Source: Euonymus europaeus (Eukaryota; Streptophyta; Magnoliopsida; Celastrales; Celastraceae). From it: a stretch of DNA of 64,000 bases. Position numbers and translations under genes: made by a program. The notes below the pieces were generated by a model. That model did not search any database and was not told the DNA's origin. It was given only the letters and a program-made list of their open reading frames with translations. Position 1 is the first letter of the stretch, and every line of letters starts with the position of its first letter. Shown one piece after another: positions 10,254-21,958 of this stretch. The stretch is from assembly GCA_963580455.1 (NCBI GenBank), contig OY756967.1, positions 19,948,022-20,012,021 on the forward strand, written 5' to 3'.

Positions 10254-12480
10254 GATGTTTTCCTAGGCTACACAAGAGGGGAGTAAATTGTGTCCCCAAA
10301 TTCCAAATAAAAATTCCATTTAAACCAATCAGATATCAAATAACACAAAACACTCAGATTGGATCCAACCAGACAAGTTATCTTAAAATGTTTTAGAAAA
10401 ATTCAATTAAGATATTTAAAATACAAATTTAATAAGTGATGACTAGATACAATTTTCTAATCACAAAGTGAAATAAAAGCCATACTTAAAACAAATTATC
10501 CGAGACTTGGGTTTAGAATCAAAAACATTAAGAACAACCATTCATAACTCGCAAGTATAAGTAAAATAAATATCAAGCAAGCATAAGCAAAAATAAATAA
10601 ATAAATAATAATTAAAGCTGTAAAAGAGTAGGGTTAGAAAAATGCAAACAGCGATTTAGAGTGGTTGGGAGACTTCACCAAGTTCTCCTACATCCACTAT
10701 ATTGTACGATTTTTCGAAGCTCACGACCATCTTGTACAAAGGCTTCAAGATTATCCCAAACTAATGGTTTCACAAAGTTCACCACCAACTTTCACACAAT
10801 CTCACACAAGTAGGTACTTAAATAGGGTTGTACAATGATAGGCTAAAAGGTTCACTCACACAGTGTTTGCACTCAACAACTAGGAGGAACTCTCAAGAAA
10901 TTTTGAAGTGAGGCTTACGGATAGATATTAAGATCAATAGCAGCATAATTGAGACTCGAATGAGACATTTCAGAGTAAATGGCTTTAACAAATTGTAGCA
11001 CTTGCCTTCTTCAATCATTTTGTGCCACTAGTGCTCCTTTTATAGCCCAAATGAAGTTGACAATCACACTTCATTGCACGTCTTGATTTCATGGCAGTAT
11101 ATGGAAAGTTATCTTGAATTAATGTTGACAAAATAGAAACTTTTTGCCACCAGTATCATTACCCCAAGTAAGGCGATTCACCGGCATATGTGATCATTCT
11201 CAAGAAATCAGCTCCTTTAGTGGCCCATAATAACTCGATCAGTGTCGGACCACTCCAATATTTTCTTCAATTAGCTTGAGATTAATTTCAGCTCCATGAG
11301 ATCTTTGATAGACAACTATAATTTCCTCTTGATAGAGATCATCCTTGATTCGATTCATTACTATGGAAATCAACGTCATCTTGACTTATATGGAAATAAT
11401 TTATTGCTTAGCTTGACATGTGGAAACTTCTCCATTAATTTTGGCTCAATAAATAAGGAAAGCTTCATCTTCATTGTTAACCAGAAAATATAAGTGATGT
11501 CTACACCATAATATGCTTGTAAGCTCCAAAGAGCTTCATGCTTTGCACATAAGTTAGTCAATATAAATTTCAGTAAAATTTAGATTCATGGCAATTTAGA
11601 TAGAAATATACATGTCAAATTTCAATTCCATCGGATTAAAAAAATAAGAATTGCACCACTAAGATTTATGGAAACACTGAAGTTTGCTTAGCTTCCAAAT
11701 TACTAAGTTACATAACGTAAACATCAAATTCAGTCATGTTGCAATAATTTTATCACATCAAACATGTAATCAAATAGCAAAAAATGATGTTTGTTCATCA
11801 AAATTAAAATGGAGGAGCTATGGTCCAACAATCTCCCCCTTTTTTATGATTACAAAATTAAGTATGTAGAAATCTATTTGATACCAATTGAATTTGATAT
11901 CAAAAGTAATGCATGAAGTGAGCTATGTAAACTGTTAATTTATAATCAATATAAAGCTCCCCTCACTTTAAACTTCCTAGCTCTCCCAAACGTAGTAATA
12001 TGCACTCCCCCTTAATATAGGTTCTAGATGTGAAATAAACTTTCTATCTAATGCATTTTCTACATCAAAAATCTCTCCCCCTTTTGTGATCAATAAAAAA
12101 GGAAGTAGCAGATACCATTTTTCAATTATCTCTATTTTTAAACCGATTAGACTTTGACATGTCGAATTCAATTATTATTAAAAACAAACTCACATGAATG
12201 CACGCACTCCCCCTTAAATCTTGCAAAAAAAAAAACAGTTGTGATACATATACTCATGCAATCAAACATATACTACTTTCATAAACACATCACAATCAAT
12301 CAAGATACTTCTTTCATTGCTAGTGCATCCCTAAGAGTGTTAAATCTATCCTTGGATAGAAGTTTCGTAAAAAAATCAGCCAAATTAAATTCACTTTCAA
12401 ACACGTTCAAGTATAATAGCACCCTTATATACATGATCTCGTATGAAATTATGTCTAATATCTATATGCTTGGTTGTACT
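10254..12480 (-). mobile_element. Degenerate copia relic in block copy 1
   Basis: Minus-strand translation at about 12300-12480 gives broken copia RNase H: KTKFSTTKHIDIRHNFIRDHV, then LADFF-like and RFNTLRDA pieces with several stops. Downstream (towards lower coordinates) are several CTCCCCCTT tracts (near 11830, 12005, 12075 and 12208), typical of the 3' untranslated and polypurine zone of some copia families. The corresponding position in the other block (after 18722) lacks this 2.2 kb. Ends and target duplication were not resolved. Confidence 0.7.
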
Positions 12481-12741
12481 GAACTTGGTTTTATGAAATT
12501 TCATATCGGCTAGGTATGTTCGTGTTGGAGATATAGATTTCATTTGTAGGTTGTTCGACAACATGTCTAGGAAAGTTATGAAGATTGGGGATGATTCATA
12601 TAAAGCCGGGTGACAAAATAATGAAATTTATGATAATTTAAAGATATGTTGAAATTTTACATTATTAATTAGTCATGTAGGATTTCTCTAACGTGCCACA
12701 AAAGCGTCTCCTAAGATATACATTTACATGCTGCATGCCAA
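12475..12741. repeat. Segmental duplication block C, copy 1
   Basis: About 265 bp matching 18972-19233 with small differences; both contain CTTGGTTTTATGAAATTTCA and GGTATGTTCGTGTTGGAGAT. The left end merges with copia-derived sequence, so part of the similarity may be transposon-borne. Confidence 0.75.
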
Positions 12742-13540
12742 TTTTAAAATAAAGACCGATCATAGAAGTGTAACTGTGAAAAACGTCAATTTGAAGCTTT
12801 CTCGATCATCATGTACTGTCATTACTTTTTTTGTACCCTCATTTGACAAATGATCACTCTCTTTTTTTGTCGTTAAAGGTAATAGTTTGCAAATATCAAC
12901 TACTCACTTTTTTTATCAATTGGTGACCACAATAAAATCGCCCTAAAAGGACGTTTAGATTTAAAAATAAAATATATAAAGTCTCTCTTCACACCAAATA
13001 ATTTCCATATTTAATTAGGTAGGACCTCTATGAATGAGTGATTACTATTAGGGCGGCAAAATTTTGTCCGGATTGATTTTCAATTTTTTGGTTGATAGTT
13101 TGATACGCTATTTATATTGACTTTTTATTTTATTTAATCTTTTAAAAGTGTTTATAGTACAATACATATTTAAGTATTTAAATCTTGCTTCAATAAAGAC
13201 AAATTTAATATTTTAGTTAGTTTAATGACAATTTTACTCTCTCTTTCACTCACACACATTTTCTCCATCTCTCACTCATAGAACCTTGCCAACATCGGAT
13301 CCTTTTCGTCTGACCACCGTTTTTGTCGCCATAGCCACCAAAACGAAGTTTAGACTTCCAAGACAAAAACTGAAAAAACCACGAAAGTTCTCGTTCACAG
13401 TAGTCACAAAAATCACGAATTGACCTTCTATATATCATTCAATTTCGCGAACTCCGACCACCGTTTTGGAAATCGAAAACATCGTTGAGCTCACAAGAGC
13501 AAGGGCTATGATTCCCCACCAATTTCTAGCCGTTTTGGTG
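12742..13540. other. Intergenic, nothing recognised
   Basis: AT-rich DNA without a supported coding frame. The short minus-strand frame at 13250-13438 has no recognisable family. Confidence 0.4.
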
Positions 13541-13544
13541 ATTT

Positions 13545-14400
13545 TTGCGAAAATCCTCTGAATTCTGGACAAGTTTAAGAAATCTTCTAATCATTTAAAT
13601 TTTTTTTGTTTGATTTTGAGAAATCTTCAAAATTTTTTGTAGAAAATTTAGAAGATTTCTGGTAATATGGTATAAATTTTAGGGTTTTGGGGTTTAAGAT
13701 ATTATAGTTTAGAGTTTAGAGTATAAGGTTTTGAGGTTTAAGAGATTATAATTTATTATTTAGGATTTTGGGATTTAGGACTTAAGGTTTATATAAGGTT
13801 TAGGAATATAAGTTAGTAAAATTTTATGATTTTCTTCTTATTTTTGTAAAATTTTCTTAATTATTTATAAGATTTTTTGTTCAAAATTAAAACCAGAATT
13901 GTTAACATTTAGAGGATTTCTGAAAAATTCAGAGGATTTCTGGTTATAAGGTCTAAAGTTTAAGAGTCTAGGGTTTAGAAGATTAGAGTTTAGTATTTAA
14001 AGTTTAGGATTTTGGAATTTAAGAGATTAGGATTTAGTATTTAGGATTTTGGGATTTAGGGTTTTGGGGTTTAGGATTTAGAGTTTCGGGTTGTTTTTTG
14101 TTTGATTTTAAAAAATTATTATATATTTTATGAAATCCTCTATTTTTTTTGCTTAGTTTCAAAATTTTCTCTAATTTATTTTGTTAAATTTTGCGAATTC
14201 CTTTAAATTTGAGATAAGTTTGTGAAATCCTCTGAATTTTTGGTTGATTTTCAAAAATTCTATAATTTTTTTGATATATTTTTATGAAATCATCTGAATT
14301 TTTTTACTTAATTTTGAAAGCTCATTTGATTTGTTTTGGTGAGTTTTGAGAAATTCTCTGAATTCTAGATAAGTTTGAGAAATCCTCTGAGTTCATTAAG
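13545..14400. repeat. Degenerate repeat tract with telomere-like core
   Basis: Many degenerate copies of GAAATCCTCTGAATT separated by T-rich spacers at 13545-13600 and 14120-14400. The reverse-complement version (CAGAGGATTTCTGG) occurs in the middle (about 13640-13660 and 13905-13945). Between them (13678-13800 and 13960-14095) runs degenerate TTTAGGG/TTTAGGA sequence resembling decayed plant telomere repeats. Purely noncoding. Confidence 0.7.
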
Positions 14401-15236
14401 AGAATTTGACGAATGAACATTTAAACATATCGATCATGGGTCTCATTGGAAAGAGTTTTTCGTGCTGATTATGAATCTATTTTTTTAAAAAAAATCCAAC
14501 TTATATTTTGAGAGATAAAAACTATTTTAAAGTTTTTAAAATTAAAAAATATGATGATGTCAGCATATGTTATATACGTAAGGATTTATTGGACTAAGAA
14601 TAGTTTTGTCCAGAATTATTTGAAGGATGTATTGGAGTATTGAAAAATTGAAGGTAGTGAATGAAATACACATTTTTATTAAATGACTTATTGGTGAATC
14701 CCCTCTTGAATTATGGTGTGGCTCATTGTAATGATGGACTGAACTTCAAAGCCCAAAGGTAAAGTTGAAGGGTTTGCTTAATTGGCCGAATCACGTAAAT
14801 CTTTGTGTCCGATTTCCTATTGCTTTGTTTGATTGTTTCTTGGTTTGTGTGTGATCAACTGCAACATCCCCTAATTTTCTTGATCTACATTAAATCAAGT
14901 TTGAATATAAATTATTTTTCTGAAAAATTAAATCAAACACGGATTTTGATCAGTTTAAAACTTGGATTAGGTTCAAACACAAGAATCTTGTTCGATTTAG
15001 TTGTCCGGACCATAATCATGATTGAATATTGTTATTTGATTTACTTGTTCAGATTTAAAACATTATGGTTATCTCTATTAAGTACATTCAAAAATTCAAA
15101 ACTAATTTGAATCTGGACATGCAAATATTTCATAAACATATTGTCCAACCCAATTCACCCGAACCTGAATTTTTGCCAACCACAACTATTCCCAGTCCCA
15201 GACCTCTGTATAAATCACAAGCCAAATTAGTTCATT
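14401..15236. other. Distal upstream region of MLP gene 2
   Basis: AT-rich sequence between the degenerate repeat tract and the foldback element. Two small plus-strand frames (14805-15110 and 15065-15277) have no recognisable domain and look like chance. Confidence 0.4.
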
Positions 15237-15245
15237 TCAAACAAC

Positions 15246-15882
15246 GGGTTTTGCTAGTGTCAAGTACAGTCAAATGACTGTACCAATACAGTACACCCAA
15301 ATGACCGTTGGATTTGATTACTAAAAGATGACTAAATCTTAACCATTAAATTAATAAATTAATTAAAATTTATTTTTAAATTAATAAATCATATATTTTT
15401 ATTTAAAAAAAATAAAATAGTCTTATAATTACTATAATGCTCTTTATCTCTCCGTTAGAATCACTCTCCCCGTTAGAGTTAATTTGGAATCTTTCTTCCT
15501 TCCTATCTCTCTCATTTTGTCTTTCCGTCGCTGATCGCCGTTCTTGTTCGCAGAAAGTATTTACGATCAGGTTCGTTCTCTGCGAACAAGAACGACGATC
15601 AGCGACGGAAAGGCAAAATGAGAGAGATAGGAAAGAAGGAAGATTTCAAATTAACTCTAACGGGGAGAGTGATTCTAACGGAGAGATAAAGGGCATTATA
15701 GTAATTATAAGACTATTTTATTTTTTTAAAATAAAAATATATGATTTATTAATTTAAAAATAAATTTTAATTAATTTATTAATTTAATGATTAAGATTTA
15801 ATCATCTTTTAGTAATAAATCCAACGGTTAGGTGTACTGTATTGGTACAGTCATTTGAGTGTACTTGACTCTAGTGCAGCCC
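15246..15882. mobile_element. Mutator-like foldback MITE (637 bp)
   Basis: Nearly the whole element is one long inverted repeat: arms of about 300 bp pair with few mismatches around a short centre near 15555-15580. Ends are GGGTTTTGCTAG and, on the other strand, GGGCTGCACTAG. It is flanked by a perfect 9-bp direct repeat TCAAACAAC (15237-15245 and 15883-15891), the target-duplication length of Mutator-type transposons. There is no transposase; the open frame at 15437-15757 is part of the arms. The right end stops 22 bp before the TATA box of MLP gene 2. Confidence 0.93.
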
Positions 15883-15904
15883 TCAAACAACTCGTCACTT
15901 CTTT

Positions 15905-15910
15905 TATATA
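15905..15910 (+). promoter_or_regulatory. TATA box of MLP gene 2
   Basis: TATATA 56 bp upstream of the first candidate start (15961) and 13 bp after the right target duplication of the foldback element. A GA-rich leader (about 15930-15960) follows. Confidence 0.55.
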
Positions 15911-15960
15911 CTTTCTGTAAAACATATAGGGGAGGGGGAGAGAGAGAGAGACAGAGAGAG

Positions 15961-16539
15961 ATGGTGCAATTCATTGCAAAATACCCAAGAAGGAAGATGG
16001 AGACAGTGCTTGAAATAGAAGCACCGGCCCAAAAGATGTACAGTGTCTTTAAAGAGACAGCCTTCCACGTTCCAGGCCATGCTCCTAACCACATCAATGG
16101 TGTTGAGGTTCATGAAGGTGACTGGGATAAACATGGCTCTATTAAGGTCTGGACCTACACATTCGGTATGTTACATTTTTTTATATAACATTCATTTTAA
16201 ATGTATAAATTGAGATATATTTTGTAGTGATGAGAATATTAACATCGATTTGTGTATATGTATGTATAATATATAGAAGGGAAAACTACGACCTTCAAGG
16301 AGAGGGTGGAATTAGATGATGCGAATTTGGTGGTGAAACTGGTTGGTATTGATGGAGATCCATTCACTTATCTGAAACACTTTGAGCCAATCTATCAGTT
16401 CACCCCAAAGGGCACAGGCACCGAAGCAACACTGACAATTCTCTATGAGAAAATCAACGAAAGTATCAAAGTCCCTGACTACATGGATTTCATGATTGGA
16501 CTTACCAAGAGTATCTCTGAAGGCATTGTCAAGTCCTAA
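15961..16539 (+). CDS. MLP-like protein 2 (Bet v 1 / major latex protein family)
   Basis: Exons 15961-16165 and 16277-16539 joined by a phase-1 GT-AG intron encode 155 residues. The start could also be the in-frame ATG at 15997 (METVLE), giving 143 residues and aligning better with MLP gene 1 (KIETDVEIKSPAEKMY against KMETVLEIEAPAQKMY); I keep the first ATG after the TATA box. HEGDWDKHGSIKVW, EGKTTTFKERV and the C-terminal helix SISEGIVKS mark the family. Same intron position as the paralogue at 7625. A long (TA)n run (about 16593-16632) lies in the 3' flank. A Mutator-like foldback element sits directly upstream and may supply or disturb regulation. Ligand unknown. Confidence 0.93.
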
Positions 16540-16590
16540 GTTAAGCGATATATGGATTGCCTTGTGAGTTCGTTGTGTGTGTTCACCGAC

Positions 16591-16636
<46 letters not shown>

Positions 16637-17554
16637 ATGGATCATAATAATATGTAAAGAGTCATAGGCTCATCGCTTGAATTTGTGTGTGTTGGTTGTT
16701 TTTATGCGAGAGTTCTTGCAGTTTTGTGCTTCATCAGCTTCATGTGTGCACTTGTAAATGTTCTTATGATAAATAAAAGTGGAAAGCTTTTGTGTTTCTA
16801 CTTTCTGCTGCTGCTCGATCTCGTTGTAAATATGAAATTAGAACATGCTTTCTTATCGCATGTGATTAAAGTTCTAAAATATTACATTAATTAAGTAGCA
16901 AAAAAAGGTTAATTAGTGACTGATTCCACTTCATGTATTTTGATGTTTTAGAGATAAGTAAAGAGTTGGGATAAACTTGCTCGTTGCTTCAACAGGTCCG
17001 CCATGACAGATCTCTTGTAGCTCTACACAAAGACAAATGTTTTTCTAATTGATCACTTGCATTGATACTCGTTGTCGGATCAACATTAAAGATAAATTTG
17101 ATTTTTATTTTCCAACAAAAGATATAAAAATTACTTCCTGTTGCTAAAAAATTGATGCAGGAAGATGATTCTAGTGTTAAAACCTCCCATCCGTCCTCCG
17201 CTCCCTGTTTTGAATATCATCATGACCCTGACTGATGAGTTGGATATTAACGGGCTTGTCTGTGAATTAATTATATGTCATTTCAACAACAATTAATAGA
17301 TACATGCACCTTCTGCCACCCAATCTCCTCCAAATTAGAATGAGAGGGCGGAATGATTTTATCATGAATTATCCTCATTTTTAAATCTCAACTATTAAGT
17401 GAGATCCTAATTTATATTGTGTATTTATTGTAATTCATTTGGATGACGGAGATACAAAATGAGAATATTTTTATGATAAAATCATTTCAGTCCCTCTCAT
17501 ACCCTAAACTCTAAGAGAAACAAGTATCGTGTCACTTAAATCAACCACTTATAT
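16540..17554. other. 3' flank of MLP gene 2
   Basis: Contains the (TA)n microsatellite at about 16593-16632, probably within the 3' untranslated region, then AT-rich DNA. No coding frame is supported. Confidence 0.45.
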
Positions 17555-18722
17555 CATAATATAGGACACGTTGCATCTGCCTGTAACCTCAGTTGTCCCA
17601 TGATATTTATAACCCCACTTTTCTCATATTCACTTTCATTAGTACATAATTTGCAACTTTTTTTTTTGGAAATGTAGAATGCCAATAAATGGAACATAAT
17701 GGGACATGATATGATAGTTAACTGTAAAAATATTTAAATAGTTGCAATTTTTTATTTACTCAAATTGAATTGGTCATAAAAAAATTTAATATTAAAATAT
17801 AAAATTAGTTTTTACATTATAATTGTGTTCGAGAGTGTTGGTGTTCAATATGTATGAAAAATCAATATTATCCGTGTTATTTTCAAATTTGTGTAGATAA
17901 TTTTAAATGTGAAAAATTAGATTCTTATATTTATGTTAAAAATTCTAACAATCTCATTTTATTATAATTCTAGACTTATTTGTTATGTATTATTTTTAAA
18001 CTATTTTAAATACAATTATTGATAAATTAACAACTTTTACTCTATTAATAAATTAGAACTACTAAACACATCCTCAGCTTAAAGTAGCCTAATTGATTAG
18101 AGCATTCTGCAAAATTATATTTTTCATCCCTTATCTATACACTTGGTTTCACTTTCATACCTAAACTTTTTTAGTCACTTTCGTCTCTTAACTTTCCATA
18201 GGCATCACTTTTATCCCTTAAGTCACTCTAACAATGGTTATGAGTTGACATGCTAAATTGATTAAATTGTACATGTGAATTGTTGAGTCAGATTCCACAT
18301 AGGAGAGAGATATTTAGTTGTTGACGAGGCACTTGAGCTTCAAAAACCCTAAATCAACCCATCTTTTCCACATTTTCTAAACTTAATCACCTAATTTCCC
18401 CTTTTCAAATATTTGATAACGTCTTTTCAAATATTTGATAACGTCGCTATTTTTCTTCTTCCAAATCTTCGTCACAATCACCGAGTGCTTCACTGCAACA
18501 ACTCTCCTCACAGACGATAGACGTGATGCTTAGCTCCTCACCAAATGTATGATTCTATTATTTGATTTGACCTTGCTCCATTTATGATTTGGCTTTGTTT
18601 ATCTGATTTGGCTTTATTGTTACCTAATTTTACGTGAGGAAAGCCATCAAAACTTTCACTCAAATGGATCAAAGAAATGGAAGAATCAATGATGCAAGTT
18701 AAGAATGAAAGGTTGAGGAATC
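17555..18722. repeat. Segmental duplication block B, copy 2
   Basis: Counterpart of 9100-10253, in the same orientation relative to its MLP gene. A 22-bp local duplication (around 18405-18445, TTTTCAAATATTTGATAACG repeated) is unique to this copy. Confidence 0.85.
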
Positions 18723-18971
18723 TCATAACTTCTTTGATAAAGTGCCCAAAAGAGACCCATTTCGTAGAATAAGATGTGGCTGGATTTTTGGGCATGGATG
18801 CTTTAATTGCTTGTCTTGTGACAGATGGGTAGGGGAAGGACGGCCGTTGGAACAGTAATTGCTTGCCTATCTCTTTCTCTAGGTTTCCCTCTTGAAATAC
18901 TCAAATCTCTGTGTTTGTTTGTGACGTGATACGTCTAGGTATTAGAGTTTTTTTTTTTGTTTAAGAACGTT

Positions 18972-19233
18972 GTACTGAACTTGGTTTTATGAAATTTCAT
19001 ATTGTCTAGGTATGTTCGTGTTGGAGATATAGAATCCATTTGTATTGTTCGACAACATGTCTAAGAAAATTGTGAAGGTTGGGGATGATTCATATAAAGT
19101 CGGGGGCAAAATGAAGGAATTTATAATAGCTTAAGGACATGTTGAAATTTTACATGGTTAGTCACGTAAGATTTCTCTTACATGTCACAAAAGTGTCTCG
19201 TACGATATTCATTTACATTCTGCATACAAAATT
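18972..19233. repeat. Segmental duplication block C, copy 2
   Basis: Matches 12475-12741 at high identity. It is followed directly by a copia relic on the plus strand. Confidence 0.75.
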
Positions 19234-20165
19234 CTCAAATACATCAAATGGTCCATAAATCAAGGATTCTTATACCCTAGTACTAACAAATTGCAAGTTG
19301 AGACATATTGTGATGCTGATTGGACTTCTTACATTGACATGAAAAGATCGATAACTGAATTTTGTATCAAGCTTGGTGACTCTTTGATTTCATGGAACTC
19401 AAAGAAGCAAAACACGATATCCAGATCTTCAGCATAGGTTGAATATTGTGCAATTGTTGTTACAACAAGTGAATTGAACTAGTTATCCAGCCTATTCACT
19501 GAATTGCATGTCAAGATTGAAAAACCAATGAATAAACTATGACAGTCAAGCAGCTATCAATATAGCTAACAATCCTGTTTTTCATAAAAGATCGAAGCAT
19601 ATAGAGCTTGCTCTTCATTTCATAAGAGACAAAATTCAGGAAGGGCTCATACTTCTCACTCATCTCAAGTCTGAAGATCAGCCGAGCGATATTCTCACCA
19701 AATCTTTTCTAACTCTTCGTCTGAGACTTCTCACAACCAAGTTGACCATGCTCACGTTGTGATTTAGTATGGAGCTTGTTTTGTTGAAGATGATCTGTTT
19801 TGATTACCTAACTCGAGAAGATGTTACAAATCCTGTGAATGAATTTTTGGGAAGCGTACTTTGTGGAGCGGAGGTGAGGACCGATAGGTGAGAACTAGAG
19901 CCCTCACAAATTTTTTTGAGGCTTTATTGCTATGTTTTTCGGCTAATTATTAGGGTATTTATAAGATTGGAACCCTAAGCCGTCATTTTGTACTTTTTTC
20001 TCTGGAATAGTTGAACTCTCTGCAACTCCGAGAATATAGATATAATTGACCGAATCTCATAAAATTGTGTCTCATTTTTTTGTTTCTTTACATTGATTAT
20101 GTTTCCGTGTGTTATTATCTCCTAACACCCACCAATGACCATGCTCCATTTGAGAGGGGGTGATA
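19230..20165 (+). mobile_element. Degenerate copia 3' relic
   Basis: Plus-strand translation at about 19230-19760 shows the end of RT and RNase H in decayed form: ILKYIKWSINQGFLYPS, YCDADWTS, SKKQNTISRSSA then a stop, followed by further frame breaks and a terminal LLTTKL-like segment. An LTR-like stretch follows (about 19760-20125, ending CCTAACA). A second short copia-like end with a G-rich tract (TTTGAGAGGGGGTGATAAC, about 20153-20168) suggests two nested ends. 5' portion absent. Confidence 0.7.
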
Positions 20166-21060
20166 ACATCTTCATGTCTGATCTTTGCTCAGCTTCCTGG
20201 TTCCTGATGAAGATGATGTGTGACTTCTCTTGATTCCAGCCCTAAGTCTTCCTCTTACAGACATGGGTTGCTTGAGTTAAGTTTAGTCTCTGGCCCATCT
20301 TCAGTTTTGGGCTTGGTCGTGTGGGCTCAGTAGAGATTAGTTTTATTATTTGTGTTATGGGTTGGTCATTAGACAAAAGTCAAATAATGTAAGTAAAATT
20401 GTATGTAAGTTACTCTATTAACGTTTTTAGAGGTAAGGTTACTAATTTAAATTTATTTGTAATTAAGTCTAGTTGTTAGTTTTTTTTTAATTAATTTAAC
20501 TTTTATTTTTTAGATTCATGACAAGGTTGAAGAAACTTTTAAAAAAAAATATATTAAATGAAAAAAAAAATTAATTTTAAAAAATATATTAATTTTTCTC
20601 TTTTAATTAATTATTGTATTGTCTTAATCATGTTGAATTGCTCATAACCCTGAATACAAGCTCAGGTTCTGATATTGGAGTTATATATTATCAACAGATG
20701 ATTGCGTTCTTCAACCTCTGTAAATCCTCTGCTTGCATGAATGCATTGTTCTTCCTCTTTACTATTTACTCCTATTTTTTCTTTTTCTATTTCTGTAGAT
20801 TGGGTACGAAAAAGACATATGAATCTGAACCTTGGTTTTCTGACGACGTTTCTCCAAATAGTGCTTCGAAATTTACCTTGGAAAGTATCATTTGAGACAT
20901 TATTGGCGAGTAAATAGTTTCTCATTATTCTTTTTTTTTTATCACTTATTGATAGTCTTATATCCTAGTAGTCAGTTCCTATGAAGCCTCCTGCCTGCAA
21001 ACTTTGATACATGCCAGGAACTCAATCATCAAGACCTAAGACGGAATTTATATTTTGTAG
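20166..21060. other. Spacer with a possible orphan exon
   Basis: Mostly AT-rich. At about 20797 a good acceptor (TTCTATTTCTGTAG) precedes an open stretch (GTKKTYESEPWFSDDVSP), but no family is recognised and no partner exon is seen. Confidence 0.3.
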
Positions 21061-21061
21061 C

Positions 21062-21632
21062 CGTACGTTTTTAGTTCTTGTTCTGCTCCAGACAGGTAGA
21101 GAGTCTGAGCGAGTAATGCTGCCAAATATGCCTTCATTCAAATGAAGTTCTGCAGGATTTTAATTAGGGTCCAGGCTCTTCATGCGTCTCTTTGACATGT
21201 ATGGAGACTAAGGCATCAAATTTGGTAGAAATGAAGCCATTACAGGTACCAACTATATGTACATAACTGTCCACGAACGATATGGAATTGCTTTCAGTGC
21301 AAGTGTCTTGTTACCTCCATCATCTCTGTCACAATAAGAGAGGATGGGCAAACATAAGTCTCTGTCAAAAGGATGATGCACTAAACAAAATTGGGGGTTT
21401 TCAAAATATTAAGCCATGATTTGCAGACGCAACTGAATCGCTTCAGCGATTTCACTGACGTTTTTTGTTCTTGTTCTGCTCTAGACAGGTAGAGAGTCTG
21501 AGTGAGTGATGCTGCCAAATAAGCCTATTCAGTTGAAGTTCTGCAGGATTGTAATTAGGGTCCTGGGCCTACAGGCTCCTCATGCATCTCTGACATGTAT
21601 GGAGACTAAGGCATCAAATTTGGAAATGAAGC
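21062..21632. repeat. Direct repeat, 2 x ~170 bp
   Basis: Copies at about 21065-21240 and 21465-21632 share CAGGTAGAGAGTCTGAG, GAAGTTCTGCAGGATT and ATGGAGACTAAGGCATCAAA, separated by about 225 bp of unrelated sequence. They lie downstream of the P450 gene. No coding function recognised. Confidence 0.75.
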
Positions 21633-21958
21633 AAGGCTTTCAAGAGAAGAAAAACAGGCAACATTTCTTCTGCTTCTCTTTTTGGTGTTGGTGGATGGCT
21701 GTCTTAGATCCTGCAAGTTATGTTCTTGATCTTCATATCTTATCATATGAGTTTCCATCCAAGCAAGAAAATTAGCTACACTTTCTAAAATTTGTGGTCT
21801 TTTATTAAGATTAATCTGCACATTCATCCTGGAAGAAGAAAAAAAAAACATATAAGAGTTGCATTAGACTTATGAGACATGATTATTATCATCATCATTA
21901 TGAACTTGATTACCAAAAACATCATATAGATTTGTCTCATCACATCCCACGAGTCATG

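Noticed and set aside
12154..12513. 119-codon plus-strand ORF
   Set aside because: It is antisense to the decayed copia RNase H relic.
15437..15757. 106-codon open frame upstream of MLP2
   Set aside because: It is wholly within the arms of the foldback element; the openness follows from the inverted repeat.
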